NCBI GenBank assembly: GCA_005884465.1
Contig: VAZH01000334.1
Span: forward strand, 1 to 7,547
Reading direction: 5' to 3'
From: Alphaproteobacteria bacterium
GTDB taxonomy: Bacteria > Pseudomonadota > Alphaproteobacteria > Rhizobiales > Xanthobacteraceae
Length of the DNA stretch: 7,547 nt
Shown here: positions 1 through 5,973 of the stretch, piece after piece
Position numbering within the stretch: position 1 is the first letter of the stretch
Layout: every line of letters begins with the position of its first letter
Position numbers and translations under genes: made by a program
Notes under the pieces: model-generated
Seen by the model: only the letters and a program-made list of their open reading frames with translations
Told to the model about the DNA's origin: nothing
Database searches by the model: none

Positions 1-51
1 TTCGGCCTGTTTGCACTGCCGCCTCTCATCAACCGCGCAGGCTATGAATGA
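1..51 (+). CDS. Possible C-terminal end of an upstream gene (partial)
   Basis: Frame 1 is open from the window edge and reads FGLFALPPLINRAGYE before a TGA at 49-51. The residue mix is protein-like, but sixteen codons are too few to identify a family, and an open stretch of this length is also expected by chance. The sequence that follows looks non-coding, which suits a gene ending here. No function is proposed. Confidence 0.25.
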   Translation, partial: FGLFALPPLINRAGYE

Positions 52-600
52 TACCTGGCACTCTAGCATACCGGTCTAAAGGTCGCTTTTGGGCCTGGAC
101 GGACGTCTTGCCGGTAAGGACGGCGAACACGCCGTCGGAGAACGCGCTCAGTCGCTCCGGGGTCGCTCTAGCGCGGGGCAAGGTTATTCCCTCTACCGAT
201 CATTACCTTTGCAAGACTTTGCCCGAATTGCAGCAGGACGATAAATGGAGCAAGCCGAAGAGGCAAACCGAGCTCTCAGGAGATTGCCCAACGCAACGGA
301 GTGGTCGCGTCGCATGTCTCCTTTGGGTCAAAATCGCCGTTTTGCCCGGGTACCGATCACTTCCGGTCTACCTCGATAACCAGACATTCTCAGTGGGCGT
401 TGGCATGTCTCAAACGTGCCAAAGGCGGAAGTGAGCCTGCTCGCGATCATCTGCGCCGCGAAATTTATCTTGCACTAAACCGCTCCGCGGTAGCACGATC
501 GCAGGGATTTCCGATGCGATAGAAAAAGGCCCCACGGCGGTGATGTTGGTATGAATACTGATGTGTTTTTCTATCGCGCCTCGGGGCATGATCCCGTCCC
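52..600. other. Gene-poor stretch with dispersed-repeat debris
   Basis: No convincing gene is seen on either strand. The long open frame at 48-434 (+) translates to a low-quality sequence with no recognisable domain, no ribosome binding site and mixed codon use, so I do not call it. Parts of 310-435, such as the tracts around TTCCGGTCTACC and GGCATGTCTCAAACGTGCC, resemble from memory a degenerate dispersed repeat common between genes in Bradyrhizobium and relatives. The tract CGCTTTTGGGCC near 85 looks like another fragment of it. This is recall, not a database match. Confidence 0.4.
516..577. repeat. 12-bp perfect inverted repeat; possible terminator of the SnoaL-like gene
   Basis: GCGATAGAAAAA at 516-527 is exactly complementary in reverse to TTTTTCTATCGC at 566-577, with 38 bases between. 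It lies just beyond the stop of the leftward gene ending at 601. On that strand the second arm begins with five T residues preceded by GTGGGGCC, and a GCCCC/GGGGC pairing (583-587 with 529-533) could form a competing stem. It could act as a transcription end signal, but the loop is long and the geometry is not that of a classical intrinsic terminator. It could also be the remnant of a small mobile element. Confidence 0.35.
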
Positions 601-1074
601 TCAGCGAACAATTCGATCCTGCCGCTCGTCCATAACCAACTCGCTAAGGATAAGCCAGTTTCCGGCGTCCTTTGTCAGTACGATGAGCCGGTGAATTTTC
701 CGTGGCGGAAGTTTCTCCCCGTTGGAGCCTCGTTGGCCGACGACTTCGGTGAACCTGTGTGCGACCGCCACATCGGGGCGCACAAACCGCACGGACAGTT
801 CGGCAGGACCGCTCTGAGACCGGCTGCGGAACTCTGGTCGTGCAAACAAGTTCGATAAATACGTTCGGATATTCGAGCGGCCATGCTGACGTACACCGAA
901 CGCATTGGTCCAATCAGCATCGTCGGCGTAAGTACTACTCGCGCCGTCGGCGTCGAAGTCGCGAAAGGCGGCAACGTTACGCTCGATCAATGAGACAATG
1001 GCATCATTCTCGTCGGCCGCAGCCGCCAGTGGAAGGCTGATCGCGAGCGTCAAAAGCAGCGTGATAGCTCGCAC
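601..1074 (-). CDS. Exported SnoaL/NTF2-like (DUF4440, SgcJ/EcaC-type) protein
   Basis: A small protein of the SnoaL-like/NTF2 fold, closest in pattern to the SgcJ/EcaC family. The family forms a cone-shaped alpha+beta pocket and its members range from isomerases to proteins of unknown role, so no reaction is assigned. I chose the GTG at 1074 (157 residues) rather than the ATG at 1161: GGGAGGA lies 8 bases upstream of the GTG, and starting there places a clean signal peptide first (VRAITLLLTLAISLPLAAA, likely cleavage near residue 19-20). The 29 extra residues from the ATG would be a charged leader unlike an exported protein. Seen in order: an N-terminal helix (about 22-40, ending FRDFDADG), the YADDADWTNAFG segment (49-60), HGRSNIRTYL (64-73), the beta strands VRFVRPDVAVAHRF (95-108), and LPPRKIHRLIVLTKDAGNWLI (122-142). 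It is transcribed divergently from the Lnt-like gene, with the miniature element between them. Periplasmic location is inferred. Confidence 0.85.
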   Translation of the reverse strand: MRAITLLLTLAISLPLAAAADENDAIVSLIERNVAAFRDFDADGASSTYADDADWTNAFGVRQHGRSNIRTYLSNLFARPEFRSRSQSGPAELSVRFVRPDVAVAHRFTEVVGQRGSNGEKLPPRKIHRLIVLTKDAGNWLILSELVMDERQDRIVR

Positions 1075-1172
1075 GTGCCGTGTCCTCCCTCGCTTGTGCC
1101 CGGCTGGTGCCACGACAGGCTCCGGTTGATCGGAGACGCTCCTCTTGGGAGACGTTAGCATGTCGGCAAGGA

Positions 1173-1216
1173 GAGGGAATATGGCTTAATAGAGCCATTC
1201 CCGATACGTCGCACAA
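1173..1216 (+). repeat. Left terminal inverted repeat of the MITE-like element
   Basis: A 44-base arm starting GAGGGAATATGGCTTAATAG. It differs from the opposite arm at four sites, all T/C or G/A transitions within the first 20 bases. The inner 24 bases are identical in both arms, which suggests the inner part is the constrained or more recently homogenised portion. Confidence 0.75.
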
Positions 1217-1329
1217 TCTCCATAGCTTGAATCGCGGCCCGCGGTTCAGTGCAACAGAGTTTCTGCGACGCCTTTCCTAAGGCCGCGCCTGGTGCAGCAC
1301 TCGTGCGCGGCATCGCAGAAACCTCTATC

Positions 1330-1373
1330 TTGTGCGACGTATCGGGAATGGCTTTGTTGAGCCGTATTCCCTC
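1330..1373 (-). repeat. Right terminal inverted repeat of the MITE-like element
   Basis: On the minus strand it starts GAGGGAATACGGCTCAACAA and matches the left arm at 40 of 44 positions. Its outer 12 bases also pair with the sequence immediately outside the element (1377-1388), giving the hairpin annotated separately. Confidence 0.75.
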
Positions 1374-1388
1374 AGAGAGGGAATACGG
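1362..1388. promoter_or_regulatory. 12-bp perfect hairpin upstream of the Lnt-like gene
   Basis: CCGTATTCCCTC (1362-1373), the spacer AGA, then GAGGGAATACGG (1377-1388) form a perfect 12-bp stem with a three-base loop. It ends 17 bases before the GGAGG ribosome binding site of the gene starting at 1418. If transcription of that gene starts upstream, the hairpin would lie in its leader. No T tract follows, so it is not an intrinsic terminator. It arises because a third, outward copy of the element end (GAGAGGGAATACGG, 1375-1388) abuts the right end of the element. A regulatory role is inferred only. Confidence 0.45.
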
Positions 1389-1417
1389 GGTCAAGCGCTG
1401 TGTTCTGGAGGAACTAG

Positions 1418-2809
1418 ATGCCGAAGGTCGCTGCGCTCTGCACAATCGCAAGTGCCATCGGATTTTATCTCTCACTCAATCTCGGCAACACGTGGCCGCT
1501 CGCGTGGGTGGCGCCGATCCCAGTGCTTTGGCTCGTCTTCGGGGAGACGCGTGGATGGATAGCATTCGCGGCAACGTGGACGGCTTACGCCCTCGGCTGC
1601 TGCAACATGCTTCCCGCCTACACAGGTACCCTTCCAATGTTTGTACTCGCGATAGCGCTCACCGTGCCGGCGCTCGGATTTGCAGGCTCTGCTCTCGGTG
1701 CGCGCTATGTCGCGCGGCACGTTTCGCCTCTCGCCGGCGTGTTGGTTTTCGCCTCGCTCTGGACGACCTGGGACTATGCGGCGTCGTTCGGTCAGAACGG
1801 GACGGCACCGTCGCCTGCCTACAGCCAGGTTGCTGCGCCTTACCTGATCCAGGGCGCTTCCGCTTTTGGACTCTGGATCATCACATTCCTGCTCGGCCTC
1901 ATTCCGGCCGGTATTGCGATGGGCCTGCAAAAGAGATCACCAATGCTGGCGGTTGTTGCAATCGTGCTCTTCGCGTTGAACGCGGGCTTCGGCGCTTGGC
2001 GGATTTCGCACGCAGATGAGAAGCGGCCAGTGCGTGTTGGGCTGGCGGCGGATGACGCGCTCGGGGCGGCGTCATTTCAGGCGAACGCCAAAGCTGCCCT
2101 TGATGCCGTTGGTCAATACACCGCTGTTGCGCGCGAACTCTCCGAGCAAGGCGCAACACTGATCGTGTTTCCGGAAAAGCTCGCAGTTCTCCAATCTTCG
2201 TGGCGTGCCGATGCTATCTCAGTTTTGGAGGCAACGGCGCGCGCCTCTGGCGCAACCATCGTGATCGGGTTCGACGACCAACGCGACTTGCGTCGCAACG
2301 AAGCCCTGATCTTTGCAGCCGATGATGCAGAGCCATCGGTGTATTTCAAACGGCACATGGTGCCAGGGCTTGAAGCGGCATTCGTGCCCGGCGATTTGAG
2401 CTTCGTCCTGCACGACCAGACCGGCCTCGCCATCTGTAAGGACATGGACTTCCAGTCGACGCTCAGAAGCGACGCGCGGGACGGCCACCCGACGCTTCTC
2501 GCCGTGCCGGCGTGGGATTTCGACCGCGATGGTTGGTGGCACGCGCGGCTTGCAATAATGCGCGGCGTGGAAGACGGATTTGCGGTCGCGCGCGCGGCCA
2601 AACAGGGCCTCCTCACACTCTCAGACAGCTATGGCCGCATCATTGCGCTGAGCGCGAGCGCGAAGAGCGGCATGGTCAGCCTTGTCGGTGATCTCCCCCG
2701 CGGTCCGGGCAATACAGTCTATCTTCACATCGGCGATGTTTTTGCCTGGGCGAGCAGCGCCGGATCGATACTCTTTCTCGGGATGGCACTGCGTCGTGCG
2801 CGCAAATGA
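1418..2809 (+). CDS. Apolipoprotein N-acyltransferase-like membrane nitrilase (Lnt paralogue)
   Basis: A 463-residue membrane protein with a C-terminal carbon-nitrogen hydrolase domain, built like Lnt, which transfers a fatty acyl chain from phospholipid to the N-terminal cysteine of lipoproteins at the periplasmic face of the inner membrane. Seven hydrophobic segments precede the enzyme domain (about residues 4-22, 27-42, 46-64, 73-93, 104-122, 146-170, 175-193) and one follows it (about 440-458). The nitrilase triad is present: Glu253 in VFPEKL, Lys311 in YFKRHMVP and Cys340 in LAICKDMDF. Glu319 may match the extra catalytic-loop Glu of Lnt. It differs from housekeeping Lnt: it is shorter than the roughly 500 or more residues I would expect, FPEKL replaces the usual WPE motif, ICKDMDF replaces the ICYE-type cysteine motif, and the later part reads VPAWDFDRDGWWHARLAIMRGVEDG. 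The start is supported by GGAGG 7 bases upstream of the ATG. It stands alone, without the neighbours common for housekeeping lnt, so I infer a paralogue that may use a different acyl acceptor or amide substrate. Confidence 0.85.
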   Translation: MPKVAALCTIASAIGFYLSLNLGNTWPLAWVAPIPVLWLVFGETRGWIAFAATWTAYALGCCNMLPAYTGTLPMFVLAIALTVPALGFAGSALGARYVARHVSPLAGVLVFASLWTTWDYAASFGQNGTAPSPAYSQVAAPYLIQGASAFGLWIITFLLGLIPAGIAMGLQKRSPMLAVVAIVLFALNAGFGAWRISHADEKRPVRVGLAADDALGAASFQANAKAALDAVGQYTAVARELSEQGATLIVFPEKLAVLQSSWRADAISVLEATARASGATIVIGFDDQRDLRRNEALIFAADDAEPSVYFKRHMVPGLEAAFVPGDLSFVLHDQTGLAICKDMDFQSTLRSDARDGHPTLLAVPAWDFDRDGWWHARLAIMRGVEDGFAVARAAKQGLLTLSDSYGRIIALSASAKSGMVSLVGDLPRGPGNTVYLHIGDVFAWASSAGSILFLGMALRRARK

Positions 2810-2843
2810 GGAGGAGAGACGTTATAAATGAAATAGGCTTCGT

Positions 2844-2987
2844 ATGGCACATGAATGTTTCAGGGATCTTGCTGCTATCGCGGAGCCGGTGAAATTCGAG
2901 ATGGCTGTGAACGTCAAGACAGCCAAGGCGCTCGGCCTTACTGTGCCAGTGTCGCTTCTATTGCGGGCCGACGAAGTGATCGAATGA
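2844..2987 (+). pseudogene. Orphan C-terminal tail of an ABC-type substrate-binding protein
   Basis: The frame 2844-2987 could encode 48 residues. From about residue 16 it reads VKFEMAVNVKTAKALGLTVP followed by VSLLLRADEVIE and a stop. This is the typical end of the ABC_sub_bind-type periplasmic binding proteins abundant in Bradyrhizobium, whose normal members are around 320 residues and end with K-F-E-x-x-x-N-x-K-T-A-K-A-L-G-L followed by L-x-R-A-D-E-V-I-E. Everything before the tail is missing: the upstream frame carries a TGA at 2829-2831 and there is no ribosome binding site at the ATG. The reading is a gene scar left by deletion or insertion, not an active gene. The family call is strong from the motif; loss of function is inferred. 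Confidence 0.7.
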
Positions 2988-3084
2988 AGGAGCGCGACTT
3001 CCGCAATGGATCAAGCGTGCCATTGTGACCACGCGCCGCTCACTTCGACCTAAGCGCCCTGACGTCGCAGCATCAGGTAAGACC

Positions 3085-3689
3085 ATGGCATCTCCCGCAT
3101 TCGAACGCTTCCGGTTCAGCTTCTTCGAAGACCCTGATTTGCCCCGCAACGGGCTCGACATGAAGGCCCTCGCCGCGCTCGAAGGAGAGGAGCGCAGCCG
3201 GGCGGAAGACATGCTGCTTCAATATCCGCCCGACACGCGCGCGTGATCGGTCTGGGCGCGCTGGGTTCGCGCCGGGCCGAGCCCGCGCTGGTGCAGCTGT
3301 TCGAAGCCGAACAGGGTTCGGACAGTGGCGCGCAGATCTATCTGGCGAAAGCCCTCTGGCAAATCCGGCCCGATCCGCGCTGGCTCGAGGCCGTGATCGA
3401 GGTGCTCGCCTCCGCCGACGAGCCGATGCGGCGGCTCACCGCTGCGGAAGCGCTCTACGACTTCCGCGATCCCGCCGCCGTGGGCGCCCTCGTTAAGGCA
3501 CTCGATGATCCCGAGGGGCTGGTGCGCTATCACGCAGCCCGCGGATTGCTCGCGCTTCACGGTCTGCCCGACGATTCCAAAGACCCGCAGCACATGAGGT
3601 ACCAGGTGATGTCGGACGCCGAACGGCACGACGGCGGCAAGCGGGACATCCTCGCGGCCATCGCCGGGCGGCCGATCTCAGCGCAATGA
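3085..3689 (+). pseudogene. HEAT-repeat protein split by a frame change (or two coupled ORFs)
   Basis: Two adjacent frames together read as one helical-repeat protein of about 200 residues. The first (3085-3246, 53 residues) starts MASPAFERFRFSFFEDPDL, with AGGTAA a few bases before the ATG, and ends LLQYPPDTRA. The second (3243-3689, 148 residues) begins with GTG and reads IGLGALGSRRAEPALVQLFE, then HEAT/PBS-lyase-type units (for example MRRLTAAEALYDFRDPAAVG and LVRYHAARGLLALHGLPDDS). HEAT proteins are usually scaffolds and no enzyme activity is indicated. The switch occurs at CGCGCGCG (3236-3243): removing one CG unit, or adding one base, joins the frames as DTR-VIGLG. The frames also overlap as GTGA, the arrangement seen in translational coupling, so two polypeptides or a -1 slip are alternatives. 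The second ORF has no ribosome binding site of its own. A sequencing error is also possible. The gene is convergent with the PilZ gene, 67 bp away. Confidence 0.7.
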
Positions 3690-3756
3690 GCAGCGCCGCC
3701 GCTGTCGGAGCTGGTCGAAAGCCGGTTCTCGGGAATTTCGGCGAACGGGGCCCCGC

Positions 3757-4002
3757 CTAAAAAGCGACCCCCAAACGTCGTCCGGCGCTCCAAACGACCC
3801 GGCAACGCTTCCTGGTACCGCCGAATACCAACTCAAATCGATTAGGCAGCTTGGGCTGCCCAAAGACTTCGAGACAGGCGCCACCGGGGGAGTAGTCGAC
3901 CACAGTGCAGTCAATAAGGGGGGCTTTCGGCCCAACGATCAGTTTGGCCGAATTGGAACCCTTGCCTGCCGGTCGAACGCGAGCAAACCGCCGCGGATAC
4001 AT
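3757..4002 (-). CDS. Minimal PilZ-domain protein
   Basis: A single-domain PilZ protein of 81 residues. PilZ domains bind cyclic di-GMP and relay it to motility, exopolysaccharide or secretion targets. The two binding signatures are present: Arg4-x-x-x-Arg8 in RRFAR, and Asp36-x-Ser38-x-x-Gly41 in DYSPGG. The beta-barrel strands follow (GACLEVFG, RFELVFGG, KRCRVVW, RRLGVAF), the protein ending directly after the last. Two starts are possible. The ATG at 4002 places the RxxxR motif at the very N-terminus and has a purine-rich AGGGGCGGGG just upstream; the GTG at 4047 adds 15 residues but lacks a ribosome binding site. I prefer 4002. The upstream region (about 4050-4095) is AT-rich and may hold the promoter. 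Cytoplasmic; partner unknown. The gene lies 214 bp downstream of the EthD gene on the same strand. Confidence 0.8.
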   Translation of the reverse strand: MYPRRFARVRPAGKGSNSAKLIVGPKAPLIDCTVVDYSPGGACLEVFGQPKLPNRFELVFGGTRKRCRVVWSAGRRLGVAF

Positions 4003-4216
4003 ACCCCGCCCCTGGCTGTGACCAGAAAATCTGACCGCCAGAATCACAGGACATTTTGAAGACTTCGTTTAGTTTTATAGTTATCGAAACGCACTCGATG
4101 GTCGTCGTGAAGATTCTCATCAAAAGCCAGACAATGCCGCAGTCCAGCGCGCATCTCGGGATCGCATCGGATCCTGCTTTCGGCGGCTGGCGGCAGTTAT
4201 CGGTTCCTGCAGCCCG

Positions 4217-4519
4217 TCACCCGACTGCGAAATGCATCATGGTGACGCCGCCGGAAGCGTAGTTGGGCACATCGCCGGCAACCGCCTTGCCTTCGTTCGA
4301 CCCCAGCGCACCCATCAGCGCTGCCTCGTTCTCGAACTCGGCTTCGAAGATGCAAAAATAAGGCGCCTTGCCTGGCCCCAGGGGCTTTACATCGAACGAA
4401 TAGCGGCTCGCCCTGAGGCCCGGTAGTTTTTTCGCAAGCGGCAAGTGCGTCTCGACGTAGTATTTCCGGAAATGCGCGCGGTCCTTGGGCTCATTGTAGA
4501 GGACGAGCAGCTTGTGCAT
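4217..4519 (-). CDS. EthD-domain (dimeric alpha+beta barrel) small protein
   Basis: A 100-residue protein of the EthD family, named after a protein needed for ethyl tert-butyl ether degradation but mostly of unknown role. The fold is a ferredoxin-like dimer. Diagnostic sequence: HKLLVLYNEPKDRAHFRKYY (2-21), THLPLAKKLPGL (24-35), then a strand ending PYFCIFEAEFENEAAL, and a C-terminal half with DVPNYASGGVTMMHF, where members usually have a D-x-x-x-(Y/F) pattern. The ATG at 4519 is chosen because GGGAGG sits 6 bases upstream and the family starts here; the open frame continues to 4693 but the extra 58 residues look non-coding. It lies 223 bp downstream of the patatin gene on the same strand, so co-transcription is uncertain. 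No substrate can be named. Confidence 0.85.
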   Translation of the reverse strand: MHKLLVLYNEPKDRAHFRKYYVETHLPLAKKLPGLRASRYSFDVKPLGPGKAPYFCIFEAEFENEAALMGALGSNEGKAVAGDVPNYASGGVTMMHFAVG

Positions 4520-4673
4520 TAAATGCCTCCCGATTTCATCTGACCCGCCTTCTTGCCAAGGCCAAGGCGCGGACCTTAGCAGACGGCCTGGGTTTGCGGG
4601 AAGCCGAATATCGGTTACGGCTGCGCCCAACGCAGCTTGCTTTCGGGAATTGCTTCGGCCCTCAAACTTGCAT

Positions 4674-4733
4674 CGCAGGATAGCATTCGCCAAAGATCGA
4701 ATGTCGGCTACGTGCTATCGCCGGCATCCTGCG
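4674..4733. repeat. Nested inverted repeats between the patatin and EthD genes
   Basis: Three short complementary pairs are nested: CGCAGGAT (4674-4681) with ATCCTGCG (4726-4733), GATAGCA (4679-4685) with TGCTATC (4713-4719), and CATTCG (4684-4689) with CGAATG (4698-4703). They start 10 bases after the patatin stop on the minus strand. The structure could slow or stop transcription or stabilise the message end, but there is no T tract, so a classical terminator is not supported. Confidence 0.3.
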
Positions 4734-4742
4734 CGGTGGTCA

Positions 4743-5906
4743 TCATTCGGCCGCGGCGGACATGACTTCCATCTGCTCGTGAAGAATAACGCCCGAGAGC
4801 GGATCGAACTCGCCGGTCCAGGGAGAACGATCGAGAACCGCCCGGGTGTGGGCATATCCGGCGTCCCATCGCTGCCCGATGCCGGACGGACTAAAATCGA
4901 TGTCCTTGGTGTGGTTCTCGCGATCGAGTTGGGGCGCCAACAGCCGCACCACATGCATCCGCGTCGGACAACCGTAACCGGCCAACTCTTTCACCGCATC
5001 GCTGTTACGCTCAGACGCAGGTAGCCGTGCGGCGAGTTGGCCGATGACATGACGCAGGCGATGCGCCTGCTGCTGTCGCGCGATATGGCTCGCGATCCGG
5101 CTGGAATACTGCACGTCCTTGTGCCGGTTGAGCACTTCCGCCATCGTGGTCGGCTCGGCGCCCGACGGATTCCACATGTGAACGGCGAAGATCAGCGAAT
5201 TTTTGCGCGGATTGTCGTCGAAAACCGCTTCCGTTGGCGTGTTCGAAAGAATGCCGCCGTCCCAATATAGCTCGCCATCGATACGAACAGCGGGGAACGC
5301 CGGCGGTAGCGCGCCCGACGCCATGATGTGTTTTACGCCGAGTTCGCAGTCGCGGCTGTCGAAATATCGCATCTCGCTGGTTCGGACGTGCGCGGCGCCG
5401 ACCGTCAGCCGCGGGCTGCATTTGTTCACCAGATCGAAATCGACCAGTTCGGTAAGGGTCTGCTCGAGCGGCTCGGTGGAGTAGTATCCGGCCCGCTCGG
5501 CGCCAAGCGGATAGTCGTTACCGGCATGGGCGAGCGGATTGGGCCTGAAGAACCCGGGAATTCCGCTTGTCACGGTCGACCAGTAGGACAGTTTTTCGTT
5601 GAAGCCTGGAAACACATCGCGAAAACTCCAGATCGGATTCTGCTCCATTCGCTTCCAGAATTCCTGCAAACGCGACACCCGGTTTTGCGGCACATTGCCG
5701 GCGATCAGGCTCGCATTGATGGCACCGATCGAGGTGCCGATAATCCAGTCCGGCTCGATTCCAGCCTCGTGCAGCGCCTGATAGACGCCCGCCTGATAGG
5801 ATCCCAGTGCACCGCCGCCCTGCAGCACCAGCACGACCTGGCCCGGGAGCGTCCTGGCCAGTGACCCGATGTTCTGCGAAGCTTGGTTGTCTTGAACGGT
5901 GTTCAT
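4743..5906 (-). CDS. Patatin-like phospholipase with DUF3734-type C-terminal region
   Basis: A 387-residue serine hydrolase of the patatin family (acyl hydrolases with a Ser-Asp dyad, acting on phospholipid or other acyl esters). The oxyanion loop is QGGGALGSYQAG (29-40), the nucleophile elbow is GTSIG (57-61) with Ser59, and the catalytic aspartate is Asp216 in DGG (216-218). The segment VKHIMASGALPPAFPAVRIDG (191-211) is typical of the fold. From about residue 260 the helical extension (RHKDVQYSSRIASHIARQQQ) and the tail (LLAPQLDRENHTKDIDFSPS) match the DUF3734-type extension of bacterial patatins. No signal peptide is seen, so it is probably cytoplasmic or membrane-peripheral. The start is supported by AGGGAG 6 bases before the ATG. 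It follows the 3-hydroxybutyrate dehydrogenase gene by 67 bp with no terminator between, so one transcript is likely. The pairing hints at polyhydroxybutyrate or lipid turnover, but the natural substrate is not shown. Confidence 0.93.
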   Translation of the reverse strand: MNTVQDNQASQNIGSLARTLPGQVVLVLQGGGALGSYQAGVYQALHEAGIEPDWIIGTSIGAINASLIAGNVPQNRVSRLQEFWKRMEQNPIWSFRDVFPGFNEKLSYWSTVTSGIPGFFRPNPLAHAGNDYPLGAERAGYYSTEPLEQTLTELVDFDLVNKCSPRLTVGAAHVRTSEMRYFDSRDCELGVKHIMASGALPPAFPAVRIDGELYWDGGILSNTPTEAVFDDNPRKNSLIFAVHMWNPSGAEPTTMAEVLNRHKDVQYSSRIASHIARQQQAHRLRHVIGQLAARLPASERNSDAVKELAGYGCPTRMHVVRLLAPQLDRENHTKDIDFSPSGIGQRWDAGYAHTRAVLDRSPWTGEFDPLSGVILHEQMEVMSAAAE

Positions 5907-5973
5907 CTCACGCTCCCTTAGCCTGCTTGTCGCCTTCTCTGATGTCCGCTAGCCGTTTTGTTACTGTCACGTT

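Larger units (their letters stand above)
1173..1373. mobile_element. 201-bp MITE-like element with 44-bp terminal inverted repeats
   Basis: Bases 1173-1216 match the reverse complement of 1330-1373 at 40 of 44 positions. The arms begin GAGGGAATA and end with the identical block AGCCATTCCCGATACGTCGC followed by ACAA. The interior is also self-complementary: TTTCTGCGACGCC (1260-1272) pairs with GGCATCGCAGAAA (1309-1321) with one mismatch, and GCCGCGC (1282-1288) pairs with GCGCGGC (1305-1311). There is no transposase frame, so the element would be non-autonomous and mobilised in trans. No clear target-site duplication is visible: the left flank ends AAGGA and the right flank begins AGAGA. The transposase family is not recognised. 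Short open frames crossing the element are artefacts of the repeat. Confidence 0.7.

Noticed and set aside
48..434. 128-residue open frame on the plus strand
   Set aside because: No ribosome binding site, no domain, irregular composition, and it overlaps repeat-like sequence.
1075..1161. Upstream extension of the SnoaL-like gene to the ATG at 1161
   Set aside because: The GTG at 1074 has a strong GGGAGGA site and starts a proper signal peptide; the extension would bury it behind a charged leader.
1155..1475. 106-residue open frame on the minus strand across the element
   Set aside because: It is created by the inverted repeat itself (similar peptides arise from both arms) and has no domain.
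1249..2019. 256-residue open frame on the plus strand
   Set aside because: It runs out of the miniature element into another frame of the Lnt-like gene; its arginine- and cysteine-rich translation is a typical out-of-frame shadow.
3691..3704. Small hairpin CAGCG-CCGC-CGCTG just after the HEAT gene as a terminator
   Set aside because: Only a 5-bp stem and no T tract follows; expected by chance in GC-rich sequence.
3746..3755. Palindrome CGGGGCCCCG as a regulatory site
   Set aside because: A 10-bp GC-only palindrome is common at this base composition and has no supporting context.
5328..5864. 178-residue open frame on the plus strand
   Set aside because: It lies wholly inside the patatin gene on the other strand, which has clear catalytic motifs.
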